Positions 42,832 through 50,867 of a stretch of DNA of 50,867 nucleotides are shown piece after piece. Position numbers and translations under genes: made by a program. This DNA comes from DTU032 sp964346175 (GTDB taxonomy: Bacteria; Bacillota; Clostridia; Saccharofermentanales; DTU023). Within the stretch, counting starts at the first letter, position 1. Each line of letters starts with the position of its first letter. The notes beneath the pieces were generated by a model, which did not search any database, had not been told where the DNA came from, and saw nothing but the letters and a program-made list of their open reading frames with translations. The stretch is taken from assembly GCA_964346175.1 (NCBI GenBank), contig CAYFTG010000010.1:1-50867 (forward strand), in the 5' to 3' direction.

Positions 42832-44422
42832 TTAGCTCCTCCCGTTTCTCTAATAAAGCTGCCGCGATTTCTGCTTCTTCATCTAGGCACAGTTCAATGA
42901 AGGGATTGTAATAGCCCTCTTCTTGAGCCAGCACTCCGTCTAGCCCCTTGCCTCCGTCCGGATCGCGCTTTATGCCTGCGAATTTTCCTTCCGCTAAGGT
43001 GTGGAAAATGCCGTCTGCCTGAATATTTTGCAGCAAATCGAGCGCCTTGCTGAGGACGAAATCCGCCCGCTGTTCCATCAGACCGCCCTCTTTTATTTCA
43101 AGATCGTCGGCTAGATCAGCCATGCTACGAGCTACGTAGCGTGCATTCTCGAGCGCCAGCGCACGGTCCGACATGAAGGGCGTATGAATTGCCTCGGTCA
43201 GCATGCCCAGCAGGTGGATCTTTTGCTTACTTAGCACTGCCACTATATTGAACAGGGTGTCTTGGACGTGGCTTTGAAAAATATTGCCGGTCTTAAATTT
43301 AGTGGGTGGCATATATTTCAAAGGTGCATGGGGGAAAATCTGGCGCGCCATCTGTGCTTGTGCCAGCTCGTAGACAAAGGAATTTTCAAATTCCGGATCC
43401 ATCTCAAAGGCATGACCCAGACCCATCTGCTCTTCCGGCATCCCTGCCTTTTTAGCGAACTGTTCATTGATGAATTGAGAAGCCAAAACAGTATGCGCCT
43501 CTTCGTAGGCATCCGCCGTAGTGAGGTAATTGTCTTCGCCGGTATTAATTATGATGCCCGCGGCGCCGTTGATCATGCGCGAAAAGCGTTGGTCGATCAG
43601 GGTTCTTTGCATATTGATGTCGCGGAAAAGGATGCCGTAAAGCGCATCGTTCAGCATCACGTCAAGCCTTTCCAGCGCACCCATGACGGCGATTTCCGGC
43701 ATGCAAAGTCCGGAACAGTAATTGCAGAGACGGATGTAACGCCCCGCCTCTGCGCCGCTCTCGTCCAAGGCTGCGCGCATGAGACGGAAGTTTTCCTGCG
43801 TAGCCATGGTGCCGCCGAAACCTTCTGTACTCGCGCCGTAAGGCACGTAGTCGAGCAGGCTCTGGCCGGTGCTGCGGATCACGGCGATGATATCTGCGCC
43901 TTGCTTTACTGCCGCCTGAGCTTGGACGATGTCCTCGTAGATATTGCCCGTCGCCACGATGACATAGAGGAGTGGTCCGCCGTGCTCACCGTAGTGCTCT
44001 AGCTCAGCTTCGCGCTTCAGCCGATTGTCTCGGATCTTCTCCATGCTGCGGGCGGCCATCTGATCGATCCACAATTTTAGCTCGAAACGATCGACCGGTT
44101 TGAGACGGGCAGGATCAATTCTGTCGTCGGCCACTGCCTCCGCAAATGCTTGCGGGCTAAGTCCCTCAGCCAGGGCAGCCCGCCCGATATAGTAAGCTGA
44201 GCCGTGGCCCAGAAGTCCCTTCTCCAGCAAGACTTCTACCAGCCTGTTCGGCAGCGGAACATCATGAGCGTCGACCCCGTCTACGCCAAAGAGCCGCGCA
44301 ATCGCGCGTTCCACCGTCACTGTCGTATGGCCAGCTAGCTTCTCCTCGGTGTCAGCAGCTATTTCTGCAGCCGCTGCCCGAGCGCGCTCTACTTTTTCCC
44401 AATCCAGTCTTAATTCAGCCAT
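42824..44422 (-). CDS. kamD: Lysine 5,6-aminomutase alpha subunit
   Basis: This 532-residue large subunit has the TIM barrel that carries the radical rearrangement with KamE. Family-typical segments include LPNRLVEVLLEKGLLGHGSAYYIGR near residue 58, VIVATGNIYEDIVQAQAAVKQGADIIAVIRSTGQSLLDYVPYG starting near residue 154, and NYCSGLCMPEIAVMGALERLD near 233. Length matches characterised enzymes (about 515). Its ATG shares a base with the kamC stop region (start 44422, kamC end 44422), giving tight coupling in the order kamC-kamD-kamE. Confidence 0.96.
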   Translation of the reverse strand: MAELRLDWEKVERARAAAAEIAADTEEKLAGHTTVTVERAIARLFGVDGVDAHDVPLPNRLVEVLLEKGLLGHGSAYYIGRAALAEGLSPQAFAEAVADDRIDPARLKPVDRFELKLWIDQMAARSMEKIRDNRLKREAELEHYGEHGGPLLYVIVATGNIYEDIVQAQAAVKQGADIIAVIRSTGQSLLDYVPYGASTEGFGGTMATQENFRLMRAALDESGAEAGRYIRLCNYCSGLCMPEIAVMGALERLDVMLNDALYGILFRDINMQRTLIDQRFSRMINGAAGIIINTGEDNYLTTADAYEEAHTVLASQFINEQFAKKAGMPEEQMGLGHAFEMDPEFENSFVYELAQAQMARQIFPHAPLKYMPPTKFKTGNIFQSHVQDTLFNIVAVLSKQKIHLLGMLTEAIHTPFMSDRALALENARYVARSMADLADDLEIKEGGLMEQRADFVLSKALDLLQNIQADGIFHTLAEGKFAGIKRDPDGGKGLDGVLAQEEGYYNPFIELCLDEEAEIAAALLEKREELNA

Positions 44423-45993
44423 TAAATCTCCTCGTTATTTGATTTTTGTTTTTCTTCGCCTTCCAGCTCCGCGTATTCCCGCCGCATCACGTCCAACGCG
44501 TCTACGGCGACGCCCATCAATTCAGCGATTCTGATGGCCCCTGCCGGCATGATCACCTCGTCCTCGACCTTGACCAGCCTATAATCCATCAGTTGACTGA
44601 TCCATCTGACCGCCTCCAGATCTTCCTTAGTATAGGAGCAAGCGGCGGTCGGGAGTTTCTCTTCCTTTGAACTGCTTCTACTACCTTCAGTGTTGTCCAG
44701 ATTGAGTTTCAGCTGAGCTGCTTCTTTTTCTGTCACAGCGCCCATGCCGCGTATCTGGTAATGGTAAATAGCTCTGGACGGTGGGATCTCGTAATGGCTC
44801 GACAGTAATAAAGTAGAATCTGTGTCGCTATAGATGCGGCAGATCGCGCGGACAATGGCCGTGGCCTCGTGCGGGTTCGTGCCACGACAGGGTTCGTCCA
44901 TGACAAGCAGGGCTCGCCCTTTGTCGATTAGGCGGAAGTATTCTCGCAAGCGAGCGGCTTCCATGCCGAATGAAGAGAGGCCGGAGCTTACGTTGCCGGG
45001 ATTTTCCGCCATATAAATGAAAAAATCATACAAAGGTGAGCTGATAGCCTCGCAAGGAGGGCAGTAGCCCAGCTGGAGTAGATATAAGCAGAGCAAGAAG
45101 GTTTGCAGCGCAACCGACTTGCCACCCATGTTTAGACCGCTGATCACGGTTGATCCCTGCTCTAGCTGGATTGATTGGCGCGTAAACTCAGCGCCTTTAG
45201 CCTCTAGCTTAGTGCGCAACACGGGGTGCCAGCCACCTTCAATGTAAGCAGCTTCTCCGGCACTGCTGATTCCGGGAAGCGGCGCCTCCCAATTTTCCGC
45301 CAATCTCGCTTTGGCCAAGCGGAAATCCAGTCTGGCCACAGCCGCTAGGTTGCGACGCAAGGGGTCGACGTGTTTTTGCAGCTCTCGGACTAGACGGCTG
45401 ATTTGCTTGGCTTCCTCCTGTCGCTCAGCGGTCACCAGCAGAGAGCGCTCTGATAGCAGCTTTTGTCTCTCCACGCCCTCGGCAGACAAGATCTGCGTCT
45501 CCAAGCGACGTTTTTGCTTCCTGATCGTGCTCAGCTCCTCTGAGTATGCACTGTAAACATGAAAACCTCTGGTCACGGTATCCGGAGGGTTGAGTAAATC
45601 TGCAGCTGCTTCCTGTTCCTCAATCTTGACGCCGGCGGCTGCAAGGGCCGTCTTAGCGGCACTGATCTGCCGCAATAACGAGAAGCAGCGCTTGAGCTCA
45701 AAGAGTTCACTTTCATCCAGCTGGCGACCATGTTCTAGCCCGCGCACAGTTCCCTCAATATTGCGGAAACGCCCTAAAATGCTTTCCAGCTGTCGCCAGT
45801 CGGAGGCAAGTTCGGGCAAGGAAGCACGAATGGCAGCGATAGCCTGGAATTCCTCGCGCAAGTTCTCCCGCTGCGAAACGGAGAAAAATTCTCGCCGCGC
45901 CTTAAGAGCTCGTCCTTGAGGTGAACGGCAAACGCAGGCCTCCAGAATCTGATCGAGACCAAGCTGCTTTTTTTCAGCTTCTGTACAAATCAC
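44422..45993 (-). CDS. kamC: KamC, MutS-family ATPase of the lysine fermentation cluster
   Basis: This 523-residue protein has only the core and ATPase part of MutS: a helical lever-like region (about 30-270) and the MutS domain V with Walker A GLNMGGKS (286-293), Walker B ALLVMDEP (361-368) and CRGTNPHEATAI just after. The mismatch-binding N-terminal domain is absent, so it is not a repair MutS. The position between kamB and kamD is that of kamC in known lysine fermentation clusters. It has been suggested to help reactivate or load cofactor on the B12-dependent aminomutase; this is inference. A poorly conserved, Ser/Glu-rich insert lies near residues 430-445. Confidence 0.85.
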   Translation of the reverse strand: MICTEAEKKQLGLDQILEACVCRSPQGRALKARREFFSVSQRENLREEFQAIAAIRASLPELASDWRQLESILGRFRNIEGTVRGLEHGRQLDESELFELKRCFSLLRQISAAKTALAAAGVKIEEQEAAADLLNPPDTVTRGFHVYSAYSEELSTIRKQKRRLETQILSAEGVERQKLLSERSLLVTAERQEEAKQISRLVRELQKHVDPLRRNLAAVARLDFRLAKARLAENWEAPLPGISSAGEAAYIEGGWHPVLRTKLEAKGAEFTRQSIQLEQGSTVISGLNMGGKSVALQTFLLCLYLLQLGYCPPCEAISSPLYDFFIYMAENPGNVSSGLSSFGMEAARLREYFRLIDKGRALLVMDEPCRGTNPHEATAIVRAICRIYSDTDSTLLLSSHYEIPPSRAIYHYQIRGMGAVTEKEAAQLKLNLDNTEGSRSSSKEEKLPTAACSYTKEDLEAVRWISQLMDYRLVKVEDEVIMPAGAIRIAELMGVAVDALDVMRREYAELEGEEKQKSNNEEI

Positions 45994-46036
45994 AGTTTTG
46001 CCCTCCCTCTCCTTTCGAAAAAATCGCCGGCTTTCG

Positions 46037-47104
46037 TCATACCAATGCCGCCCCCAAATCCAAGACCGGAACCGTCAACACTCTGCGCAGTTCGTCTAGA
46101 ATCTCCGGATGATCGACGGGAGATCCGTCCGTCATATGCGGGTTAAAAGTAATCAGGCGCAGGGAAAGAGGGTAGAGTACTTTTAACTCGACTTCCGCCC
46201 CCTCTAGCTTTTGCATTGTTTTTTTACCTATAAAAAGCCGACTGGCATCCTCCACCACGACTTGCAAGCCTTCTAAATTGTTCAGCCGGAGTAATTCCGC
46301 CATGATTCGTTCCGTTATAGCTCCGCGCAGAAATAAGAGTCGATCGCTGCGACGATAAAATTCCGCTAAGCGCCCCTTTTCACCCAAGAGGCTTTCGGCC
46401 CGAAAACCTCGGAGCTGATTGCTGTCATTATCTAAGGCCAGCAGACGCAAGTTTTCATCGTTCGCAATTTCCGCCTTGATCAGCTCGCCGTCGGCTGCCG
46501 CCACTTCAGGCAAGTTAAGCAGTTTGACGGCGTGTTCTACTCGCTCCAACAAGTCGGAGGCGGAGGCCGATTGCCCATAGGAGACGGCGAGCACCACAGC
46601 TTCGGTGACGCCACCGCCTGCAGGCGAGCGTCGCGAGAGTGCTCCATCCACGATGAACAGGCAGTCGGGTTCTTCGGCTCGCAAAAGCTTTTCGCATTGC
46701 TTGAGCTCGGAAGCTAGCGCAGGACCTGCCAGCTCAACGTAACCGTCACTCAGGCTCCTGCCGATGACGATTTCACCTAGGGCTGAGCGGATGCCGCTCA
46801 GTTCCCTGATGTCGATCAAAGTGTCACAGCGCTTCAAGGAAGCAACTGAAGTCGCCAAGAGATGGCCTTTTGTCAGATAGATTCTGGGTTTGCAGACAGC
46901 TGTAACGCTGTCCTCCGCCTCGCCGTCGCGACCGACAGAAGTCAGAGCGAGAGCGCGCTCGCGTTTTGCTTCAGTCCAGGCTCGGATCAGATGATTCAAG
47001 CTTGTGGTTTTACCGGCATTTTTGGACAGCCCGATAATGGCCAGAGAGTTCAAATCATCTAGTCCCATCAGCTCAATCAATTCGGCTGCAGAAGGTTTCC
47101 TCAC
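46037..47104 (-). CDS. kamB: KamB-like P-loop NTPase of the lysine fermentation cluster
   Basis: This 355-residue protein has Walker A GLSKNAGKTT (25-34) near the N-terminus, in a context (SLNHLIRAW, LALTSVGRDGE) like small GTPase/ATPase metallochaperones. No other catalytic domain is recognised. It lies between kamA and kamC, the position of kamB. A role as a partner of KamC in aminomutase maintenance (cofactor exchange) is inference from position and the nucleotide-binding motif. The stop of kamA is directly adjacent to its start, and the gap to kamC is short. Confidence 0.75.
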   Translation of the reverse strand: MRKPSAAELIELMGLDDLNSLAIIGLSKNAGKTTSLNHLIRAWTEAKRERALALTSVGRDGEAEDSVTAVCKPRIYLTKGHLLATSVASLKRCDTLIDIRELSGIRSALGEIVIGRSLSDGYVELAGPALASELKQCEKLLRAEEPDCLFIVDGALSRRSPAGGGVTEAVVLAVSYGQSASASDLLERVEHAVKLLNLPEVAAADGELIKAEIANDENLRLLALDNDSNQLRGFRAESLLGEKGRLAEFYRRSDRLLFLRGAITERIMAELLRLNNLEGLQVVVEDASRLFIGKKTMQKLEGAEVELKVLYPLSLRLITFNPHMTDGSPVDHPEILDELRRVLTVPVLDLGAALV

Positions 47105-48400
47105 TTACTCGTATCTAACGCCTTCCTCAATTTTTTCTTTCCGGAGCAGTTTTTGCGGGACAATATTCAGATCCTGTCCCGTCAAGAGGCGCAACACGCC
47201 GATATGCTCTACTCTTTCTTCGCCACTACACACAGGACAGTGGCAGTCAGCGCTATATTCGCTAGGTTCCTTATAGCTCGTGATCAAACCCTCATAATTG
47301 CGCAGAACCGTATGATCCGGGTTTTGCGATATTAGATAATTGGGGGAGACGGGGATCTTCCCGCCGCCACCCGGTGCGTCCACGACAAAAGTGGGCACCG
47401 CGAAGCCCGTTGTGTGTCCGCGCAGCGCCTCAATAATCTCGATGCCTTTGCTGACCGGAGTACGGAAATGGCTTATCCCCAGCGAGAGGTCACACTGATA
47501 GAGGTAATAGGGGCGAACACGAATGTAGACGAGCCCGTTCACCAGCTTGCGCTGTACGTGCACGCAATCGTTGACACCGCGCAGCAGGACGGACTGGTTG
47601 CTGACCGGAATACCGGAATCGTTTAAGAGTTCACAGGCCCGTCGGCTGTCTTCGGTAATTTCCTGCGGATGATTGAAGTGGGTATTGAGCCAAATGGGAT
47701 GGTACTTCTTCAACATATCGCAGAGCTCTTGCGTAATGCGTTGCGGCATCACAACCGGAGTGCGGGTGCCGAGGCGAATGATTTCCACATGATCAATCTC
47801 GCGCAAGTTGGCAATGATATATTCCAGACGATCTTCATCCATCAAGAGTGCGTCACCACCGGAAAGCACCACGTCGCGGATCATGGGTTTGCTGCGGATG
47901 TAATCGATACAAGCGTCAATCTCGCTAATGCTGCGGGCTCCGTCTTTCTGTCCCGCCAGCCGCCTTCTGGTGCAGTGACGGCAGTACATAGAACACATGT
48001 CAGTAATTAAAAAAAGTACGCGATCGGGATAACGATGTGTGAGCCCCGGAACAGGTGAATCAGCGTCCTCCTCCAAGGGATCCAGTAGATCTTCGTCTTT
48101 GCGCACGGTTTCCATCTTATGCGGAACAGCTTGGAGACGCACGGGGTCAAAAGGATTATCCGGATCGATTAGACTTAGGTAGTAAGGTGTAATCGCCATA
48201 CGGAAGTGTTCCAAGGCCTCATACACACCTGCGGACGCTTCGGCATCCAAGGGGAGGAACTTTTGTAGCTCCTCTACTGTCGTAATGCGATTGCGAACCT
48301 GCCAGTGCCAGTCGTTCCACTGTTCATCGGAAACGTCTGCGAAGAGTTCCCGCCTTCTGAGCTGATCTTTCTTATTAATATATTTGTCTTCAGCTTTCAC
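47105..48400 (-). CDS. kamA: Lysine 2,3-aminomutase
   Basis: This 431-residue radical SAM/PLP enzyme converts L-lysine to L-beta-lysine, the first step of the pathway. The [4Fe-4S] motif CSMYCRHC uses Cys136, 140 and 143, the PLP Lys is Lys348 in PGGGGKIP, and the zinc-binding Cys set is Cys279 plus Cys386/388/391 (DCHCPVC). Substrate-binding Asp residues sit in the RPYYLYQCDLSLGISHFR segment near 296. Length matches the clostridial enzyme (about 416). Some relatives act on glutamate or EF-P lysine, but the cluster makes free lysine the clear substrate. Confidence 0.96.
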   Translation of the reverse strand: MKAEDKYINKKDQLRRRELFADVSDEQWNDWHWQVRNRITTVEELQKFLPLDAEASAGVYEALEHFRMAITPYYLSLIDPDNPFDPVRLQAVPHKMETVRKDEDLLDPLEEDADSPVPGLTHRYPDRVLFLITDMCSMYCRHCTRRRLAGQKDGARSISEIDACIDYIRSKPMIRDVVLSGGDALLMDEDRLEYIIANLREIDHVEIIRLGTRTPVVMPQRITQELCDMLKKYHPIWLNTHFNHPQEITEDSRRACELLNDSGIPVSNQSVLLRGVNDCVHVQRKLVNGLVYIRVRPYYLYQCDLSLGISHFRTPVSKGIEIIEALRGHTTGFAVPTFVVDAPGGGGKIPVSPNYLISQNPDHTVLRNYEGLITSYKEPSEYSADCHCPVCSGEERVEHIGVLRLLTGQDLNIVPQKLLRKEKIEEGVRYE

Positions 48401-48427
48401 AATCTGTCCTTTCTATTTATAGCGTTT

Positions 48428-49462
48428 CTATAAATAATTTTCCTCAAAAATTTTGCGCAGAGCATCACTCTGACGCAGGATATCCAAGGTGATTTCAGCA
48501 TGATTCTTGCTATAACCGTTGCCCACCATCATGGTGAGATCTTTGCCAATTCCTTCGGCTCCGAGAGCAGCGCGGGTGAAGCTGGTCGCCATACTGAAGA
48601 AGTAAACCAGACCGCCTTCGCGCACGGGCAGGATGGAAGACATTTCACTGCCTTCAATATTGACTACGTTGATGCAGACGTCATATTCTTTGCCCCCGTT
48701 AGCGGCCAGTGCCTTTTCCATGACTTCAACGGGATTGCGGGCGTCTGCCACGAAGAATTCGTGTACGAGATTATTGTCGAGGAGAGTGCTCCGGGGGCGA
48801 TCGTTGCGGCTCATGCCGACAACTTTGCCGCAGGGGCCTACGCGACGCATGGCCTCATAGGCGCACAGCAGTCCACTTTTGCCGCCGGCACCGAGGATGA
48901 GAACGGAATCGTTCGCATTGACAATATGAGCGGTCTGAGCCGGAGCACCGCAGACGTCGAGCGCAGCGAGAGCCAGGTTTTCGCTCATGTCGGCCGGAAG
49001 TTTTGCATAGATGCCGCTCTCAAACAGAATTGCCTGTCCCTTGATTTCAACGCGCTCAATCTCGGGATGCACCGCTGTGATTTCCTCAATCTTTAAGGGA
49101 GTTAGAGAGAGCGAAACCAAGGTAGCGATGCGATCGCCTACTTCTAAGTCGCGCCCGGCGAGAGCGGAACCGATTTCAGCGACACCACCCATCAGCATAC
49201 CTCCGGAACCTGTGACCGGGTTTTGCATCTTACCGCGCTCATTTACTATCTCGATAATCTTTGCCTTAAGGGCCTCTTCATCCGCCTGTGCTTCATCCCA
49301 CAATTGGTGGAAGCTAGCCGAGTCGATATTCAAGGCCGTGACATCGATCAGAATTTCGTTGTCATAAATCTCCATGCTGTTGTCAATCTTCTGAGCCGCT
49401 TGCGGTAGCAAACCTTTGGGCTCTATCACACGATGACTGCCATACTTATTTCCCATTGCCAT
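48428..49462 (-). CDS. kdd: L-erythro-3,5-diaminohexanoate dehydrogenase
   Basis: This 344-residue NAD-dependent dehydrogenase deaminates 3,5-diaminohexanoate to 3-keto-5-aminohexanoate. The N-terminus GNKYGSHRVIEPKGLLPQ and a Rossmann motif ILGAGGKSGLLCAYEAMRRVG near residue 190 agree with the family, and the length is as in Fusobacterium and Clostridium homologues. It sits between kce and kamA. No frameshift or missing part is seen. Confidence 0.94.
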   Translation of the reverse strand: MAMGNKYGSHRVIEPKGLLPQAAQKIDNSMEIYDNEILIDVTALNIDSASFHQLWDEAQADEEALKAKIIEIVNERGKMQNPVTGSGGMLMGGVAEIGSALAGRDLEVGDRIATLVSLSLTPLKIEEITAVHPEIERVEIKGQAILFESGIYAKLPADMSENLALAALDVCGAPAQTAHIVNANDSVLILGAGGKSGLLCAYEAMRRVGPCGKVVGMSRNDRPRSTLLDNNLVHEFFVADARNPVEVMEKALAANGGKEYDVCINVVNIEGSEMSSILPVREGGLVYFFSMATSFTRAALGAEGIGKDLTMMVGNGYSKNHAEITLDILRQSDALRKIFEENYL

Positions 49463-49481
49463 ATATTTATTGTCCCCCTAA

Positions 49482-50324
49482 TTAATTTTTGACAGGCAGG
49501 CCCATGATCTCGCGGGCCTCGTCCGGTGTAGCAATTTCTAAATTCAGTTCTTTCGCGATACGGACTAAGCGTTCTACTAAGACGCCGTTACTTTCTGCCA
49601 TGACGCCGCGATCCAACATCAGGTTGTCCTCGAAACCGGTACGGACATGCCCACCCATTAACATGCTCATGACATTCAATGTAAGCTGATGGCGCCCCAT
49701 AGCGGAGACGGTGAACGTGGCCCCTTCAGGCAGAGATTCGACTAGGAACAAGAGATCGCGAGGGGTGGCGCTGATGCCGCCGTTAACGCCTAGCACCAGA
49801 TTGAAGTGCAGTGGCGCGTCAATGTAGCCGTTTTTGTGTAAACGCAGAGCCATGTCAATCATGCTCTTATCAAAAACCTCAAGCTCAGGCATAATATTGC
49901 GCTCGCGCATGCGGGCTGCAAACTCGATGATCATGTTTTCCGTATTAATGAAAATCTCGTCACCACCGAAGTTGAGAGTGCCGCAGTCCAAACTGGCCAT
50001 TTCCGGATTGAGCTCGGTCGGCTGCAGGCGTTCGTCCGCCGTCATGCCGGTCGCTCCGCCGGTGGAAGGCTGGATAATAACATCGGGGCACTCCACCTTG
50101 ATCGCATCAATGATTTCAGCAAAACGATCCCGGTCTTGAGTCGGTGTACCGTCATCTTCGCGCACGTGCAGGTGAATGACTGCAGCGCCGGCGTCGTAGG
50201 CCGATTTGGCTTCGCGGACAAATTCTGTGACAGTATATGGGACGGCGGGGTTCATCTCTTGAGTGACCTCAGCTCCGCTGATCGCAGCAGTGATAATAAC
50301 TTTGTTGGCTAGTTCTTTCCTCAT
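49482..50324 (-). CDS. kce: 3-keto-5-aminohexanoate cleavage enzyme
   Basis: This 280-residue TIM-barrel enzyme of the BKACE (DUF849) family converts 3-keto-5-aminohexanoate plus acetyl-CoA to 3-aminobutyryl-CoA and acetoacetate. The zinc-binding His pair lies in VIHLHVREDDG near residue 46, the substrate segment IIQPSTGGATGMTADER near 79, and the C-terminal Asp/Glu region VRTGFEDNLMLDRG near 225. Length and neighbours (kal, kdd) agree with Kce. AAGAGGAG-like purines precede the ATG. Confidence 0.95.
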   Translation of the reverse strand: MRKELANKVIITAAISGAEVTQEMNPAVPYTVTEFVREAKSAYDAGAAVIHLHVREDDGTPTQDRDRFAEIIDAIKVECPDVIIQPSTGGATGMTADERLQPTELNPEMASLDCGTLNFGGDEIFINTENMIIEFAARMRERNIMPELEVFDKSMIDMALRLHKNGYIDAPLHFNLVLGVNGGISATPRDLLFLVESLPEGATFTVSAMGRHQLTLNVMSMLMGGHVRTGFEDNLMLDRGVMAESNGVLVERLVRIAKELNLEIATPDEAREIMGLPVKN

Positions 50325-50335
50325 TAAAATCTCCT

Positions 50336-50731
50336 CTAATCTTCTTCGTTATTGCGCTGTCTGTCAGCGGGCACGACACAGGTGCCGCTGGCCATACAAA
50401 CTAGAATCGGTTTTTCCAAAACCTCTGCAGCCGAATCCGAAATGTCGGGTCGTGGCTTGATCACTTTGTAAGCTTCGAAAGTCATCTTGCGCGAAGTATT
50501 TCCTTCCGAGACAATACGCCCCGTCGCCTCGATAAAGTCACCAGCAAATACAGGCGCAGTGAATTCAATAGAATCGTAAGCGACAAACAGTCCTTCATCA
50601 CCGTCGCGACGGATCAATAGTTCGGTGGCAATATCGCCGAACAACTGCGTTATGCGCGCTCCGTCCACCAGACCGCCACCATAGTGAGCATCTGCGTTGC
50701 TCATTCTCAAACGAATCATTACTTCTTCCAT
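50336..50731 (-). CDS. kal: 3-aminobutyryl-CoA ammonia-lyase
   Basis: This 131-residue hotdog-fold enzyme removes ammonia from 3-aminobutyryl-CoA to give crotonyl-CoA. The family start is seen (IRLRMSNADAHYGGGLVDGA, then LFGDIATELLIR), followed by DSIEFTAPVFAGDFIEATGRI near 52. It is the first gene of the operon; AGGAGG (50737-50742) lies just before its ATG and directly after the riboswitch terminator, so switching at the terminator would govern all downstream genes. Confidence 0.94.
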   Translation of the reverse strand: MEEVMIRLRMSNADAHYGGGLVDGARITQLFGDIATELLIRRDGDEGLFVAYDSIEFTAPVFAGDFIEATGRIVSEGNTSRKMTFEAYKVIKPRPDISDSAAEVLEKPILVCMASGTCVVPADRQRNNEED

Positions 50732-50742
50732 TTTTTCCTCCT

Positions 50743-50778
50743 AAAAAAATAACGCCATGTGTAAATAAACACATAGCG
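50743..50778 (-). terminator. Riboswitch-controlled intrinsic terminator
   Basis: On the minus strand CGCTATGTGT (50778-50769), loop TTATTT, then ACACATGGCG (50762-50753) and TTATTTTTTT. The 5' arm includes the 3' strand of aptamer helix P1 (GCGCTAT). Terminator and ligand-bound aptamer therefore exclude each other. Confidence 0.85.
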
Positions 50779-50867
50779 CTCCATGCAATGCATGACAGTG
50801 AAACGTCCTTGGTACGCTTCACCAGAGGCAAGACGGAGGATCCCGGCTCATCTCTTCGGCGACAAGT
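50773..50867 (-). promoter_or_regulatory. Lysine riboswitch (L-box), 3' half; cut by window end
   Basis: Reading the minus strand, the conserved blocks of the lysine aptamer appear in order: GTCGCCGAAG (50863-50854), then CTGG (50825-50822), a 7-bp helix TGAAGCG/CGTTTCA (50821-50815 with 50805-50799), CTGTCA (50798-50793), a small P5 hairpin ATGC-ATT-GCAT, and GGAGCGCTAT (50782-50773), which corresponds to the GGAGGGCTAT end of the B. subtilis lysC L-box. The 5' part (P1 5' strand, P2) must lie beyond 50867. The element heads the lysine fermentation operon. Confidence 0.9.

Noticed and set aside
42163..42900. 245-codon plus-strand frame across kamE
   Set aside because: Antisense shadow of kamE; the His/Asn-rich translation has no recognisable motif.
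43262..44002. 246-codon plus-strand frame across kamD
   Set aside because: Antisense shadow of a well-supported aminomutase gene.
44422..45993. DNA mismatch repair MutS
   Set aside because: The mismatch-recognition and connector domains are absent, and the gene is embedded in the lysine operon, so KamC fits better.
1..50867. CRISPR array, insertion sequence, prophage or tRNA genes
   Set aside because: No regular repeat-spacer pattern, transposase, integrase, phage structural gene or tRNA cloverleaf was recognised on either strand.

Overview
The window reads as a chromosome segment of an anaerobic, amino-acid-fermenting member of the Clostridia (Firmicutes). Supporting signs are the ctsR-mcsA-mcsB-clpC stress operon, a MurT/GatD-like pair, purine-rich ribosome binding sites, Gram-positive style Rho-independent terminators, tryptophanase and a complete-looking lysine fermentation operon. 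I cannot name genus or species from the sequence. A 100-N gap at 35424-35523 shows that this is a draft scaffold.

Layout. 82-1188 is an M42 aminopeptidase. 1255-6320 (minus) is a compact translation operon: an aspartyl-tRNA synthetase carrying GatC as a C-terminal domain, then gatA, then gatB. 6491-9175 holds a HAD-like protein, a tRNA-dihydrouridine synthase and an alpha/beta hydrolase, followed by tryptophanase (9234-10616), an EF-G-like GTPase, a CBS/CorC membrane protein, a HAD phosphatase and a membrane-anchored parvulin foldase with two parvulin-like repeats (15026-16681). 16759-18917 (minus) is a divergent murT-gatD-like pair whose glutaminase subunit has lost the expected Cys and His. 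19151-26654 is rpoB-rpoC. 26847-31679 is ctsR-mcsA-mcsB-clpC, with a promoter and an overlapping CtsR-type operator. 31762-36947 is a mixed region: exoA, an internally deleted DsrE-like gene remnant, a glycerophosphodiesterase, an MFS transporter, a probable small RNA with a strong promoter, the assembly gap, a maf gene cut by the gap, and an EFR1-type flavodoxin/ferredoxin. 37169-37591 is an hsp20 gene with its own CtsR-like box. Four copies of a short GTGCC(A/T)GGCAC palindromic repeat punctuate 36090-37692.

37699-50731 (minus) is one long unidirectional cluster: kal, kce, kdd, kamA, kamB, kamC, kamD, kamE, atoD, atoA, hbd, thl, crt in transcription order. Together these take L-lysine through beta-lysine, 3,5-diaminohexanoate, 3-keto-5-aminohexanoate and 3-aminobutyryl-CoA to crotonyl-CoA and acetoacetate, then exchange CoA and link to acetyl-CoA. 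Butyryl-CoA dehydrogenase/Etf and a lysine permease are not in the window.

The most striking regulatory element is at the right edge. The leader of this operon is the 3' half of a lysine riboswitch (L-box), directly followed by an intrinsic terminator. The 5' arm of that terminator is the 3' strand of the aptamer's closing helix P1. Ligand binding should therefore prevent the terminator, giving a lysine-activated (ON) switch for lysine catabolism. The 5' half of the aptamer lies beyond the window end.
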